64,000 bases of DNA. Origin: Mycobacterium marseillense. Its GTDB lineage: Bacteria; Actinomycetota; Actinomycetes; Mycobacteriales; Mycobacteriaceae. The stretch is from NCBI RefSeq assembly GCF_010731675.1, contig NZ_AP022584.1, positions 2,914,001-2,978,000 on the forward strand, read 5' to 3'. Below the pieces are notes generated by a model that was not told the DNA's origin, did not search any database, and saw only the letters and a program-made list of their open reading frames with translations. Shown here in pieces: positions 1 to 8,761 of this stretch (positions are counted from its first letter, which is position 1; the number at the start of each line of letters is the position of its first letter). A program made the position numbers and the translations under genes.

Positions 1-359
1 CCGTCGATGACGAGATCGGTTGCGGGCGAGACACTTTCGACGATCCTGCCGCCCGCGCTGCGAAACGCCGCCAGCCCCTTGCGGTGGGTGCGCTCGGGGT
101 TGAGCAGGATCGCGTCGGCGGCCGCGCCGCGTCGGCGCACGAAGGTCGCCGCCCAGAGCGCGTCACCGCCGTTGTCTCCGGAGCCGACGACCGCGCACAC
201 CCGTCGCCCGCTCACCCCGCCGGTGCGGGCCGCTAATTCGCCGATGATCTCGGTGGCCAGCCCGTAGGCCGCGCGGCGCATCAGGGCGCCGTCAGGCAGG
301 CTGGCCAGCAGCGGCGCCTCGGCCTGGCGGATCGCATCTACGGAGTAGTAATGCCGCAT
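1..359 (-). CDS. nnrD: NAD(P)H-hydrate epimerase/dehydratase, N-terminal part (truncated by window edge)
   Basis: The first 120 or so codons of a YjeF-type metabolite-repair enzyme, reading leftward out of the window. The protein begins MRHYYSVDAIRQAE at an ATG (357-359) and contains the YjeF_N nucleotide-binding signature VVGSGDNGGDALWAA at about residues 54-68. The N-terminal domain epimerises damaged NAD(P)H hydrate; the C-terminal ADP-dependent dehydratase domain expected for the bifunctional family is outside the window. It matches Mtb Rv3433c as I know it, and it lies 66 bases downstream of the rhomboid gene on the same strand, the order seen in Mtb. Confidence 0.9.
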   Translation of the reverse strand, partial: MRHYYSVDAIRQAEAPLLASLPDGALMRRAAYGLATEIIGELAARTGGVSGRRVCAVVGSGDNGGDALWAATFVRRRGAAADAILLNPERTHRKGLAAFRSAGGRIVESVSPATDLVID

Positions 360-425
360 CAGAGCCAGACTACGTGTCGCCGTCGCGGGGGCTTGGCGCC
401 CACCATCTTTCGCCGCGGCCCGGCA

Positions 426-1196
426 TCAGCCCGGGTCCGCCGGGGGGACGCTGCGGCGCGCCATGGCCTTCAGGTGCGCCGGACTCAATTGCCGGCTGCG
501 CCGGGTGCGCGTGCGGGTCAGCGGGTAGAAGCACAGGCCGATGAGGATCGAGGCGAAATGCCCGATCGCGGTGAAGTCCAGGTCGACGCGGTCCATCGTG
601 ATCAACGGGAAACCGAAGATGACGAACAGCACCCCGAGATAGCCCCAGCGCCAGGGCCGGGCGATGTGGTAGGCCAGGACGGCCATCACGCCGACGAGGA
701 AATAGCTGACCCCGATGTCGCGGGCGTGCACGAGGCGTTGCGACGCATCGCGTTCCTCGATCGCGAAGTACAGGATGCCCTCGCTGATGTAGGTGGCAAG
801 GATGTGCGAGCTCAATCCCACAGTGAGCCACCGCAGCTGGCCGAGCCAATGTTCGGCCGGCGCGAGGAACAGGGTGAACAGCAGCAGGTAGGGCTCGAAG
901 TTTTTGCCGTCGATCCACAGCAGGCTGGAAAACAGTACGTCGAGCGGGTTTTTGCCCAACTCGTGAATGTTGGTGGAGCGGTGCAGCAAAACCGAGTGCA
1001 ACTGCCGGCCGGTGAGATGGTTCTGGATGATCGTCGTGGCCATCAGCACCAACAGCCAGCCGTAGGTCAGCGGCGCGGTGCTGACGAAATGCCACACCGT
1101 CAGCGTCATGCTGCGCACCCGCGCCCGCACCGATGCATGCGCCACGACATCAACCTTCGCACGTGGGGCGCTGCGCGCGTACGACTTCGGCGGCAA
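426..1196 (-). CDS. Rhomboid-family integral membrane protein
   Basis: A 256-residue polytopic membrane protein (Mtb Rv3434c type). Several hydrophobic segments are visible, including about 44-56, 102-114, 126-146, 160-177, 186-200 and 211-227. A GVSY motif places a candidate catalytic serine at residue 164, and GHFASILIG supplies a histidine at 213, in the arrangement of rhomboid intramembrane serine proteases. It therefore looks catalytically competent, although this actinobacterial branch is uncharacterised. The start is uncertain: a methionine at residue 30 (MTLTVW) just before the first membrane helix is an alternative. It sits 14 bases after the DUF4436 gene and is probably cotranscribed with it and nnrD. 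Confidence 0.75.
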   Translation of the reverse strand: MPPKSYARSAPRAKVDVVAHASVRARVRSMTLTVWHFVSTAPLTYGWLLVLMATTIIQNHLTGRQLHSVLLHRSTNIHELGKNPLDVLFSSLLWIDGKNFEPYLLLFTLFLAPAEHWLGQLRWLTVGLSSHILATYISEGILYFAIEERDASQRLVHARDIGVSYFLVGVMAVLAYHIARPWRWGYLGVLFVIFGFPLITMDRVDLDFTAIGHFASILIGLCFYPLTRTRTRRSRQLSPAHLKAMARRSVPPADPG

Positions 1197-1210
1197 ACAC
1201 GCCGCCGCCC

Positions 1211-2089
1211 TTAGCTACGCGAGGGTGCGGGCTCCGCGGCCGGCGCCGCGGCGGCGAGCGCCGGTGGATTCAGATGTCGCCACCAGCAGCCGATGTAGAG
1301 CACCATCGAGACCGCCAGCGCGAGGAGGACCCAGATCACGACGGTGATGTCGACCCAGCTGCCGAAGGGCGGTGAGCCGGGTAGCGCGTTTCGCAGCGGC
1401 ACCACCGCGAACAGCATTGCCGCGTACCACGTCGTCATCGGCGGCTGGAACGGTCGCCGGTCCCGCGCGGTCTGAATCGCAACGAACAGAGCCAGACTGG
1501 CGATCGTGATGAGCACGCCGAGGATGACGATGGCGAACGCCGCGGTGCTCAGCGATCGCCGCAGATACAGCCGATACGGTCCGTCCGCCTGAGGCCTGGT
1601 CGCGGTGAGCTGCCACCCCGAGAGGTGGTCGACGAAGGTGACGGGCACGTGGGCCGGGGCGCGATCGGTCTCGGAGCCATAGAAGATCTCGACTTCCAGT
1701 GGGCCCGAGCGATAGCGGTCAAACGGCCAACGTTCGATCTGCCCGCCGATGGTCAGCGGGACCGCCATCAGCCCGGGGAGCATGCCCTTGGTCCAGGTGT
1801 GCCGCGACGGCATCGCCGAGGATCTGACTCGAAGGCTCAGATCCTCCTTGAGATGGTGGGTTTTCGGATCCAGCAACGCCGATCCCGGATTGAAGGCGAG
1901 GTTGACGGCAAGCACGCTGTTGTTCGACTGGATCTCTTCGACGTTGAACGTCGCCGAAGGCTCGTCGCCGCTCGCGACCGGGGTGACGTCCTCCAGCCGC
2001 CGGACGGCGTCGCCTTGGGCGTACATCATGATCGACCCGACGTATGCCGCGATGATGAGCGCGACGAGCCCTACGACGGTGTATTTCAT
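1211..2089 (-). CDS. DUF4436 membrane protein
   Basis: A 292-residue protein resembling Mtb Rv3435c and the DUF4436 family, whose function is not known. The chosen ATG at 2087-2089 (MKYTVVGLVALII) puts a membrane anchor directly at the N-terminus; an upstream in-frame start would add 24 polar residues. After the anchor comes a roughly 160-residue extracytoplasmic region, then three hydrophobic helices near the C-terminus and an Ala/Pro-rich tail. It lies 133 bases downstream of glmS on the same strand and 14 bases before the rhomboid gene, suggesting a glmS-distal transcription unit. Confidence 0.7.
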   Translation of the reverse strand: MKYTVVGLVALIIAAYVGSIMMYAQGDAVRRLEDVTPVASGDEPSATFNVEEIQSNNSVLAVNLAFNPGSALLDPKTHHLKEDLSLRVRSSAMPSRHTWTKGMLPGLMAVPLTIGGQIERWPFDRYRSGPLEVEIFYGSETDRAPAHVPVTFVDHLSGWQLTATRPQADGPYRLYLRRSLSTAAFAIVILGVLITIASLALFVAIQTARDRRPFQPPMTTWYAAMLFAVVPLRNALPGSPPFGSWVDITVVIWVLLALAVSMVLYIGCWWRHLNPPALAAAAPAAEPAPSRS

Positions 2090-2222
2090 GCCGCCCGATC
2101 GCATACTTCCTCCCGCACGGCCGCCGCCTGACCAGTTGGCCGAACTGCTTTCCCAGGGCAATGTAATGGATCGCCCGCGGGTTCGTCGGCGATACCGGCG
2201 AAGCGGTCCGGCCGATGTCCGC

Positions 2223-4100
2223 CTACTCGACGGTGACGGACTTGGCCAGGTTGCGCGGCTTGTCCACGTCGTAGCCGCGCGCCTGGGCCACCGACGCGGC
2301 GAACACCTGCAGCGGGATCGTCGACAGCAGCGGCTGCAGAAGCGTTGACACCGAGGGGATTTCGATCAGGTGATCGGCGTAGGGGCGCACCGTGTCGTCA
2401 CCCTCTTCGGCGATCACGATGGTGATGGCCCCGCGCGCCTGGATCTCGCGGATGTTCGACAGCAGCTTGGCGTGCAGCACGGCCGACCCCTTGGGGGACG
2501 GCATGACGACGATGACGGGCAGGTCGTCCTCGATCAGCGCGATGGGGCCGTGCTTGAGTTCGCCCGCGGCGAATCCCTCGGCGTGCATGTACGCCAATTC
2601 CTTGAGTTTGAGCGCACCTTCCAGCGCCACCGGGTAGCCGACGTGGCGGCCCAAGAACAGCACCGTCGGCGACTGGGCGAACTGATAAGCCAGCGCGGCC
2701 ACCGGCTTGATCGTCGCGAGGACCCGCGCGACGAGGTCCGGCATGGCTTCCAGCTCGTGGTACTCCCGGGCCACCTCGTCGGGGTATTTGGTGCCCCGGG
2801 CCTGCGCCAGCGCCAGGCCGACCAGATAGTTGGCGGTGATCTGCGCCAGGAACGTCTTCGTCGACGCCACCCCGATTTCCGGGCCTGCGCGGGTGTAGAG
2901 CACCGCGTCGCACTCGCGCGGAATCTGTGAGCCGTTGGTGTTGCAGATCGCCAGCACCTTGGCCTTCTGCTCCTTGGCGTGCCGCACCGCTTCGAGCGTG
3001 TCGGCGGTCTCGCCGGACTGCGAGATGGCGACCACCAGGGTGCTGCGGTCCAAAACCGGGTCGCGGTAACGGAATTCGCTGGACAGCTCCACCTCGACCG
3101 GCAGCCGCGTCCAGTGCTCGATGGCGTATTTGGCCAGCAGCCCGGAGTGATACGCGGTGCCGCAGGCCACCACGAACACCTTGTCGATCTCGCGCAGTTC
3201 CTGATCGCTCAGGCGCTGCTCGTCGAGCACGATCCGGCCGTCCACGAAGTGGCCCAGCAGGGTGTCGGCGACGGCGGCGGGCTGCTCGGCGATCTCCTTG
3301 AGCATGAAGTACTCGTAGCCGCCCTTTTCGGCGGCGGCCAGATCCCAATCGATATGGAACTCGCGGTATTCGACGTCGTCGTTGCCATCGAAGTCGGTGA
3401 TCTGGTAGCCGTCGGCGGTGATCACCACGGCCTGGTCCTGGCCGAGCTCGACGGCGTTGCGGGTGTGTGGAATGAAGGCCGCCACGTCGGAACCCACGAA
3501 CATCTCGCCGTCGCCGATGCCGAGCACCAGCGGGGTGGAGCGGCGCGCGGCGACGATGGTGCCGGGGTCATCGGCGTTGGCGAACACCAACGTGAAGTGG
3601 CCGTCGAGGCGGCGCAGCACCGCGAGCACCGACGCGACGAAATCGCCGGCGGTCTCGCCGTGGCGGTAGGTCTGCGCCACCAAGTGCACCGCGACCTCGG
3701 TGTCGGTGTCGCTGGCGAACTCCACGCCCTGGGCCTCGAGCTCGTGGCGCAGGTTCGCGTAGTTCTCGATGATGCCGTTGTGGACCACGGCGATCTTGCC
3801 GGCGGCGTCGCGGTGCGGGTGCGCGTTGCGGTCGGTGGGGCGCCCGTGGGTGGCCCACCGGGTGTGCCCCAGCCCGGTGGTGCCGGTCAGGGATGACGGC
3901 GGCATCTGGGCGACGGCCTCTTCCAGGTTCGCCAGCCGGCCGGCGCGGCGGCTCACCGTCAGGGTGCCTGCCGAGGGGCCACTGCCGTTCGCCAGCGCGA
4001 TGCCCGACGAGTCGTACCCGCGGTACTCCATCCGGCGCAGCGCGGCCATGACGACGTCACAGGCGGGCTGCTGCCCGACGTAGCCGACAATTCCGCACAT
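2223..4100 (-). CDS. glmS: Glutamine--fructose-6-phosphate aminotransferase (isomerizing)
   Basis: GlmS makes glucosamine-6-phosphate from fructose-6-phosphate and glutamine, the first step to UDP-GlcNAc for peptidoglycan and arabinogalactan linker. The protein starts MCGIVGYVGQ; removal of Met exposes the catalytic Cys1 of the class-II amidotransferase domain, which fixes the start at 4098-4100 rather than the 13-codon longer frame. Length is 625 residues, normal for the family. Two SIS (sugar isomerase) domains follow, with SQSGETADT and a C-terminal DKPRNLAKSVTVE, the conserved end of GlmS. The partner pathway enzyme GlmM is encoded 5 kb to the right on the same strand. Confidence 0.97.
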   Translation of the reverse strand: MCGIVGYVGQQPACDVVMAALRRMEYRGYDSSGIALANGSGPSAGTLTVSRRAGRLANLEEAVAQMPPSSLTGTTGLGHTRWATHGRPTDRNAHPHRDAAGKIAVVHNGIIENYANLRHELEAQGVEFASDTDTEVAVHLVAQTYRHGETAGDFVASVLAVLRRLDGHFTLVFANADDPGTIVAARRSTPLVLGIGDGEMFVGSDVAAFIPHTRNAVELGQDQAVVITADGYQITDFDGNDDVEYREFHIDWDLAAAEKGGYEYFMLKEIAEQPAAVADTLLGHFVDGRIVLDEQRLSDQELREIDKVFVVACGTAYHSGLLAKYAIEHWTRLPVEVELSSEFRYRDPVLDRSTLVVAISQSGETADTLEAVRHAKEQKAKVLAICNTNGSQIPRECDAVLYTRAGPEIGVASTKTFLAQITANYLVGLALAQARGTKYPDEVAREYHELEAMPDLVARVLATIKPVAALAYQFAQSPTVLFLGRHVGYPVALEGALKLKELAYMHAEGFAAGELKHGPIALIEDDLPVIVVMPSPKGSAVLHAKLLSNIREIQARGAITIVIAEEGDDTVRPYADHLIEIPSVSTLLQPLLSTIPLQVFAASVAQARGYDVDKPRNLAKSVTVE

Positions 4101-4182
4101 TCTGACCAGGGTAGTGCAGGCGGCACACCAAACCTGCAATCCGGCGCTATGGTTAGGCCGCCCACCTGCAGAAAGGCGCGTC

Positions 4183-4593
4183 GTGACCGGCCCTTACCGC
4201 CAGTTCTCCCTCCCACTCGTCGAGCACACCGGCGCGATCGCCTTCTTCCAGCAGCGCACCTACACCGTCACCGGCACCCTCGACCAATGCGAACGGGCGT
4301 ATCGCCGCGCGCAGAACCACAACCTGCTGGCCGGCTGGTGGAGCGTGCTGTCGCTGGTGGTGATGAACTGGGCTGCGCTTCTTTCCAATTGGGGCGCCAT
4401 CCGCCAGGTCCGCAAGCTGGCCGAACAACCCGGCGCCGGCGATGTCCCCGCAGCGCCCGCGGCCGCCCCGATCGGGCCGCCGCCGGGCTGGTACCGCGAT
4501 CCGTCGGGGGCCGGGCATCGCTACTGGGACGGCCTCAGGTGGACGTCCTGGACCAATCCGCCCAGTGCTCCGCCGTTGGCGTCGCCGCGGTAA
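4183..4593 (+). CDS. DUF2510-domain membrane-associated protein
   Basis: A 136-residue protein resembling Mtb Rv3437. A GTG at 4183 preceded by a GAAAGG ribosome site (4171-4176) is preferred over an earlier in-frame ATG that nearly abuts the divergent glmS start. The central segment (about residues 48-67) is hydrophobic, and the C-terminus carries a DUF2510 motif (PPGWYRDPSG, RYWDGLRWTSW), a short tryptophan-rich module often found attached to actinobacterial membrane proteins. A TATGGT hexamer at about 4148 could be its -10 box. Function unknown. Confidence 0.75.
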   Translation: MTGPYRQFSLPLVEHTGAIAFFQQRTYTVTGTLDQCERAYRRAQNHNLLAGWWSVLSLVVMNWAALLSNWGAIRQVRKLAEQPGAGDVPAAPAAAPIGPPPGWYRDPSGAGHRYWDGLRWTSWTNPPSAPPLASPR

Positions 4594-4871
4594 CCGGCGG
4601 GAATTCTTTCACCTGATGTGCGCGCGACGTTCGCGTTCACGTCATCGCCGCCGCGACAAACGCCCTTAGCATTCGAATTGTCAGCAAAGATCGTCACCGA
4701 CCGAAGGACGAGCTGCGTGGGGCTGCCCGAACGTTCTGGCTACCCCGATTCCCGTTTTCGCCGAAGCATGAATGCAGTCGTCAATGGCTGTTCATCGGGA
4801 ATTGTGCAGCGGGTCGCATTGAAATGCGTAACTTGCTCCGACCGACCACCGTGCGCCATGAGGAGGCAATC

Positions 4872-5069
4872 ATGACCGCAGTTCGGTACGACGATGTGGT
4901 GCCCGCCCCGTCGGCGCCGCCGCCCGGGCGCACCGCCCGGCCGCGTCGGCAGCCGTCGACGGGCTCCGGAAACGCCTTGATGGACATGACCACCCACGTG
5001 CTCACCGCCACGCTGCGCCAGCTCTACGCCGCGCTGTGGCGGGCGGGGGTCATCGAGGTCACGGCCTAG
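4872..5069 (+). CDS. Small hypothetical protein, 65 aa
   Basis: A short open frame starting MTAVRYDD at an ATG preceded by a near-perfect AGGAGG (4859-4864) at ideal spacing, which is the main reason for calling it real. The first 30 residues are Pro/Arg-rich and basic, and the last 30 (from NALMDM to VIEVTA) could form an amphipathic helix. It ends 43 bases before the next gene. I recognise no family. The roughly 280 bases before it (4594-4871) contain no convincing gene and are less GC-rich than the surroundings; they probably hold its promoter and leader. Confidence 0.5.
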   Translation: MTAVRYDDVVPAPSAPPPGRTARPRRQPSTGSGNALMDMTTHVLTATLRQLYAALWRAGVIEVTA

Positions 5070-5112
5070 TCATCTTGGCCGGCGCGCGATTGCGATGCGC
5101 TAACGTCGACGC

Positions 5113-5952
5113 GTGGCCCGCATCCGCAAGCTCGTCGCCGCTCTGCACCGCCGTGGTCCGCATCGGGTTTTGCGGGGTGACCTGGCTTTTGCCGGTCTGC
5201 CGGGAGTGGTGTACACGCCGGAGGAGGGCCTGAATCTGCCCGGCGTGGCGTTTGGCCACGAGTGGCTCACCGGCGCCGCCCGCTACTCGAATCTGCTCGA
5301 GCATCTGGCGTCGTGGGGCATCGTGGCCGGCGCTCCGGACACCCAGCGGGGCGTGGCCCCCTCGGTGCTGAATTTCGCCTTCGATCTGGGTACCGCGCTC
5401 GACATCGTGTCGGGTGTGCGCCTCGGGCCCGGCAACATCAGCGTGCACCCCGCCAAGCTGGGCGTGGTCGGTCATGGTTTCGGCGGCTCGGCCGCGGTAT
5501 TCGCCGCCGCCGGAATGCCCGCCAAGCCCGCGGCGGTGGCGGCCATTTTTCCCAGCATCACCAGCCCGCCGGCCCAGCAGCCCGCGGCGACGCTCAAGGT
5601 GCCGGGAGTGATCTTCACCGCGCCGGGCGACCGGACGACGCTGAATTCCCACGCGCTGGCGCTGGCCGAGGCGTGGGACCCCGCGACGCTGCGCATCGTC
5701 AGCAAGGCCGAGCCCGGCGGGCTGGTCGAGGGTCGGCGGCTGGCCGCGGTGCTCGGCCTGCCCGGCCCGCACCGGCGTACCCAGCGGTCGGTCCGGGCAC
5801 TGCTGACCGGATACCTGCTCTACACCCTGGGCGGCGACAAGAAGTATCGCGAGTTCGCCGACCCGGAGGTGCACCTGCCCGGGACGGACGCCATCGACCC
5901 CGAGGCCGAGGCGATTCCGCTGGAAGAAAAGATCGTCGCCCTGCTGAAGTGA
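5113..5952 (+). CDS. Alpha/beta-hydrolase fold protein lacking the nucleophile
   Basis: A 279-residue protein (Mtb Rv3438 type) with the outline of a dienelactone-hydrolase-like alpha/beta hydrolase: an FGHEW oxyanion-region motif near residue 48, a nucleophile elbow, and a later strand VPGVIFTAPGD with the usual acid position. The elbow reads VVGHGFGGSAAV, so glycine occupies the position normally held by Ser, Cys or Asp, and no obvious catalytic histidine follows. It may be a non-hydrolytic scaffold or binding protein. It starts at a GTG (5113) and is followed 10 bases later by the SnoaL-like gene. Confidence 0.7.
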   Translation: MARIRKLVAALHRRGPHRVLRGDLAFAGLPGVVYTPEEGLNLPGVAFGHEWLTGAARYSNLLEHLASWGIVAGAPDTQRGVAPSVLNFAFDLGTALDIVSGVRLGPGNISVHPAKLGVVGHGFGGSAAVFAAAGMPAKPAAVAAIFPSITSPPAQQPAATLKVPGVIFTAPGDRTTLNSHALALAEAWDPATLRIVSKAEPGGLVEGRRLAAVLGLPGPHRRTQRSVRALLTGYLLYTLGGDKKYREFADPEVHLPGTDAIDPEAEAIPLEEKIVALLK

Positions 5953-5962
5953 GGGGTCGTTC

Positions 5963-6313
5963 ATGTCAACCGCCCACGCCCTGTACGCCCGCTGGATCAC
6001 CGAACTGTGGAATGGACGGCCCGCCGCGGGCGAGCTTGTCACCGACGACTTCGTCGGTCATTGGCCCGGCCGGGAGGTACACGGACCGGACGCGCTCGCG
6101 CAGATCATCGAGCAGACACGAAACATGTTCTCGGACTTGAACTTCACCATCGAGGTCGGTCCCCTGTCTGAGGGTGACCTGGTGGCCGGGCGTTGGGTGG
6201 GCACCGGCCACGGCCCCGACGGCCCGGTCTCGTTCACCGGCAACGACATCCTTCGCGTGGCCGCCGACGGCCAGCGCTTCGCCGAGTACTGGACGGGCAC
6301 TTCGGCGGGCTGA
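5963..6313 (+). CDS. SnoaL-like / NTF2-fold polyketide-cyclase family protein
   Basis: A 116-residue single-domain protein with the SnoaL-like NTF2 fold: an N-terminal helix (ALYARWITELWNG), DDFVGHWPGREVHGPDAL, and the strand pair VAGRWVGTGHG and FTGNDILRVA. Members are small cone-shaped binding proteins, ester cyclases or hydrolases acting on hydrophobic ligands. The start ATG at 5963 lies 10 bases after the preceding gene, and the LLM oxidoreductase follows, so the three probably form one transcription unit. The substrate cannot be told from sequence. Confidence 0.75.
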   Translation: MSTAHALYARWITELWNGRPAAGELVTDDFVGHWPGREVHGPDALAQIIEQTRNMFSDLNFTIEVGPLSEGDLVAGRWVGTGHGPDGPVSFTGNDILRVAADGQRFAEYWTGTSAG

Positions 6314-6351
6314 AGATCCGGCCCCGCACCGGGGCGTGGTAAGTGTCATGG

Positions 6352-7392
6352 ATGCGAATCGGGATCGCTCTCAACTATTCAGGTGGGTTCCACGAAGCCG
6401 TGGAGCGCGTCGTCGAACTGGAGAAGTCCGGCATCGAGGTCGCGGTGGTGGCCGAGGCGTATTCGTTCGACGCCATCAGCCAGCTGGGATACCTGGCCGC
6501 CAAGACCAGTACCGTCGAACTGGCGTCCGGGGTCCTGCCCCTCTACATCCGCACGCCGTCGCTGCTGGCGATGACGGCCGCCGGACTGGATTTCGTGTCC
6601 GACGGGCGATTCCGCCTCGGCATCGGCACCTCCGGGCCGCAGGTGATCGAGGGCTTTCACGGGGTCCCGTTCGACGCTCCGCTGGGGCGCACCCGCGAGA
6701 TCGTGGAGATCTGCCGCAAGGTGTGGCGCCGCGAGCGCGTGCAATACGACGGCAAGCACTACCAGCTGCCGCTGCCCGCCGACCGTGGAACGGGCTTGGG
6801 CAAGCCGCTGCAGCTCATCAATCACCCTGTGCGCGAACGTATTCCGATCAGCATCGCCGCGTTGGGCCCGAAAAATGTCGAGCTCACCGCCGAGATCGCC
6901 GAGGGCTGGCAGCCCGTCTTCTACCTGCCGGACAAGGCCGCATCGATCTGGGGCGAGCCCCTGGCCGCCGGTGCCGCCAAGCGCGATCCGGCGCTGGGTC
7001 CGCTCGACGTGATGGTGCACGCGTCGTTGGCCATCGGGGACAACGTTGACGAGCGGCTGGCCTGGGTCAAGCCGCAGCTCGGTCTCTACATCGGCGGCAT
7101 GGGCGCCAAAGGCCGCAATTTCTACCACAATCTGGCGACGCGCTACGGGTACGGCGAGGTCGCCGACCGGATCCAGGAGCTGTATCTGTCCGGCCGCAAA
7201 CAAGAGGCCATCGACGCCGTGCCCGACGAGCTGGTGCGGGGCATGTCGCTGATCGGGCCGCGCGGATATGTGGCCGAACGGATGGCCGCCTTCGCCGAGG
7301 CCGGGGTGACCACGCTGTTGTTGAGCCCGCAGGCCACCGACCGCGACGAGTCCATGCGCTTCGTCGAGGAAGCCTTGCAGCTGCAGCCCTGA
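6352..7392 (+). CDS. LLM-class F420-dependent oxidoreductase
   Basis: A 346-residue luciferase-like monooxygenase-fold protein. It begins MRIGIALNYSGGF and shows the family's TIM-barrel landmarks: AVVAEAYSFDAI (second strand), VELASGVLPLYIRTP, LGIGTSGPQV and a helix-rich C-terminus ending in TTLLLSPQA. Mycobacterial members use reduced or oxidised F420 as hydride carrier. An in-frame GTG nine bases upstream (6343) is an alternative start, but MRIG is the usual family N-terminus. It converges on the alanine/proline-rich gene with a 4-base gap. Substrate unknown. Confidence 0.85.
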   Translation: MRIGIALNYSGGFHEAVERVVELEKSGIEVAVVAEAYSFDAISQLGYLAAKTSTVELASGVLPLYIRTPSLLAMTAAGLDFVSDGRFRLGIGTSGPQVIEGFHGVPFDAPLGRTREIVEICRKVWRRERVQYDGKHYQLPLPADRGTGLGKPLQLINHPVRERIPISIAALGPKNVELTAEIAEGWQPVFYLPDKAASIWGEPLAAGAAKRDPALGPLDVMVHASLAIGDNVDERLAWVKPQLGLYIGGMGAKGRNFYHNLATRYGYGEVADRIQELYLSGRKQEAIDAVPDELVRGMSLIGPRGYVAERMAAFAEAGVTTLLLSPQATDRDESMRFVEEALQLQP

Positions 7393-7396
7393 GCGG

Positions 7397-8758
7397 TCAC
7401 TGCCCCGCCTGCGGAAGTTGGTCCGCGGCAATCTCGCACGGTGTCGACCCCTCGGCCGCGACGGACGCGGGATCGGCGGCGGGCGCGGCCGCGGGTGCCG
7501 GCGGCTCAGCTGGCGGCGGATCGACTGGTGGCGGATCGACCGGCGGCGGGGTCTCGACCGGTTGGGCTTGCTGATCGGACTCCGGCCCGTCGGGTTCGGC
7601 GGGTTCGGCGGCATCCTCGACCGCGTTCTCGGCATCGCCGGCGTCCTCCGTGCCCTCCGACTCAGTCGGATCGTCGGCGTGAAAAGGGTTCTCGTCGAGG
7701 GCGTTTCCGCCCGACGAATCGCCGAACGCGTCCGCGCCGTCCGACCCGTCGCCCGCCGACCCGAGCAGATCGCCCATCGCGTCGACGATCCTGCCGGCCA
7801 GCCCGAGAAGCCCGCCGCCGCCCCCGCCGAGCCCACTACCGAGTCCGCCGGAACCGAGTCCGCTACCGAGCCCGCCCGGCCCGCCCAGCCCCGCGGCGGG
7901 CCACCCCGACGCATCGCCGAGGCCGCCACCCCAGTCCGCGGTGGGCGCCGGCGGAGCGGGTGTGGGGGCGACCGGCGCCGGCGCCGCGGCCGCCACCGTC
8001 GCCGCCGGGTCCTCCACGCGCAGCGCGGGAGCTTCCACCGGCGGGGCGAGCTGCACCGGGACAACGTTCGCCCCCAGATCACCGGGAAACTCGAACCGCG
8101 CTGCCGGGGCGGCGGCCGCCCTGTCGATCACCATGGCGTACGCGGTCTCCACCCCCTCCGAAGTTGACCGCATCGCGTTCAGCCAGTCGTTGCGAATATC
8201 GTTGTCCACGTAGGGAATTACCTGCCCGCGCACCACATCCTGGGCACCCTCCGAGCCCCCCGCCGTGACCGCGGCGGCGGCGGCCAACCAGGCCGGCCGC
8301 TGCGCCTGCGCGCGGTCGTCCACGGCGATGGCCGTCGCCACTTTCGAATCGACCAGGTGCCACAGGTTGTCGCGCAGCGACTCGCAGCGCTGGGCCGCCG
8401 CGCGCAGTTCGGCGGCGACCGCGTCGGCGATGTCGCAATGCCGCTGCAACAGCTGCACCGCGGCATCGCCACCCGGGCCCGCCCACGCCGCGGCCAACTC
8501 GGCCACCTGCGCCCGCTGCATCCGCAGCGCTTCGGCCGCCACCACGCCGGCCGCCCGCAGTTCCGCACAGTCGCGGTCGAGCGCGCGCAAATCGAGTCCG
8601 TCCTCGCTCGCATACCATTCCCGGATCTGGGCGGGATGCGCTGTCAGGTCGGGATGTTGGTAGCCGAGCGCGTGGCCGGCCTGCACGTAGCTCTGGGTGT
8701 GCTCGACGGCGACCCGGCCCTCGGCGAGGCGCGCGTCCACGTCCAACCGATCGGCCAC
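7397..8758 (-). CDS. Ala/Pro/Gly-rich protein, possible type VII-related substrate
   Basis: A 453-residue protein resembling Mtb Rv3439c. Residues 1-230 are predicted mostly helical and contain a WAG tripeptide at about residue 92 (a WxG-type turn) in AELAAAWAGPGGDAAV, followed by a long helix. The rest is low complexity: a glycine-rich section (about 275-330), an acidic section (about 345-395) and a proline-rich tail with repeated PPPVD. There is no signal peptide. It starts 3 bases after the preceding small helical gene, so the two are cotranscribed and probably translated together. A secreted, ESX-associated role is inference only. Confidence 0.6.
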   Translation of the reverse strand: MADRLDVDARLAEGRVAVEHTQSYVQAGHALGYQHPDLTAHPAQIREWYASEDGLDLRALDRDCAELRAAGVVAAEALRMQRAQVAELAAAWAGPGGDAAVQLLQRHCDIADAVAAELRAAAQRCESLRDNLWHLVDSKVATAIAVDDRAQAQRPAWLAAAAAVTAGGSEGAQDVVRGQVIPYVDNDIRNDWLNAMRSTSEGVETAYAMVIDRAAAAPAARFEFPGDLGANVVPVQLAPPVEAPALRVEDPAATVAAAAPAPVAPTPAPPAPTADWGGGLGDASGWPAAGLGGPGGLGSGLGSGGLGSGLGGGGGGLLGLAGRIVDAMGDLLGSAGDGSDGADAFGDSSGGNALDENPFHADDPTESEGTEDAGDAENAVEDAAEPAEPDGPESDQQAQPVETPPPVDPPPVDPPPAEPPAPAAAPAADPASVAAEGSTPCEIAADQLPQAGQ

Positions 8759-8761
8759 GAG

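Noticed and set aside
4594-4871. 85-codon open frame at 4618-4875 as a gene
   Set aside because: No ribosome site or recognisable features; it overlaps the well-supported start of the 65-residue gene and is more likely leader.
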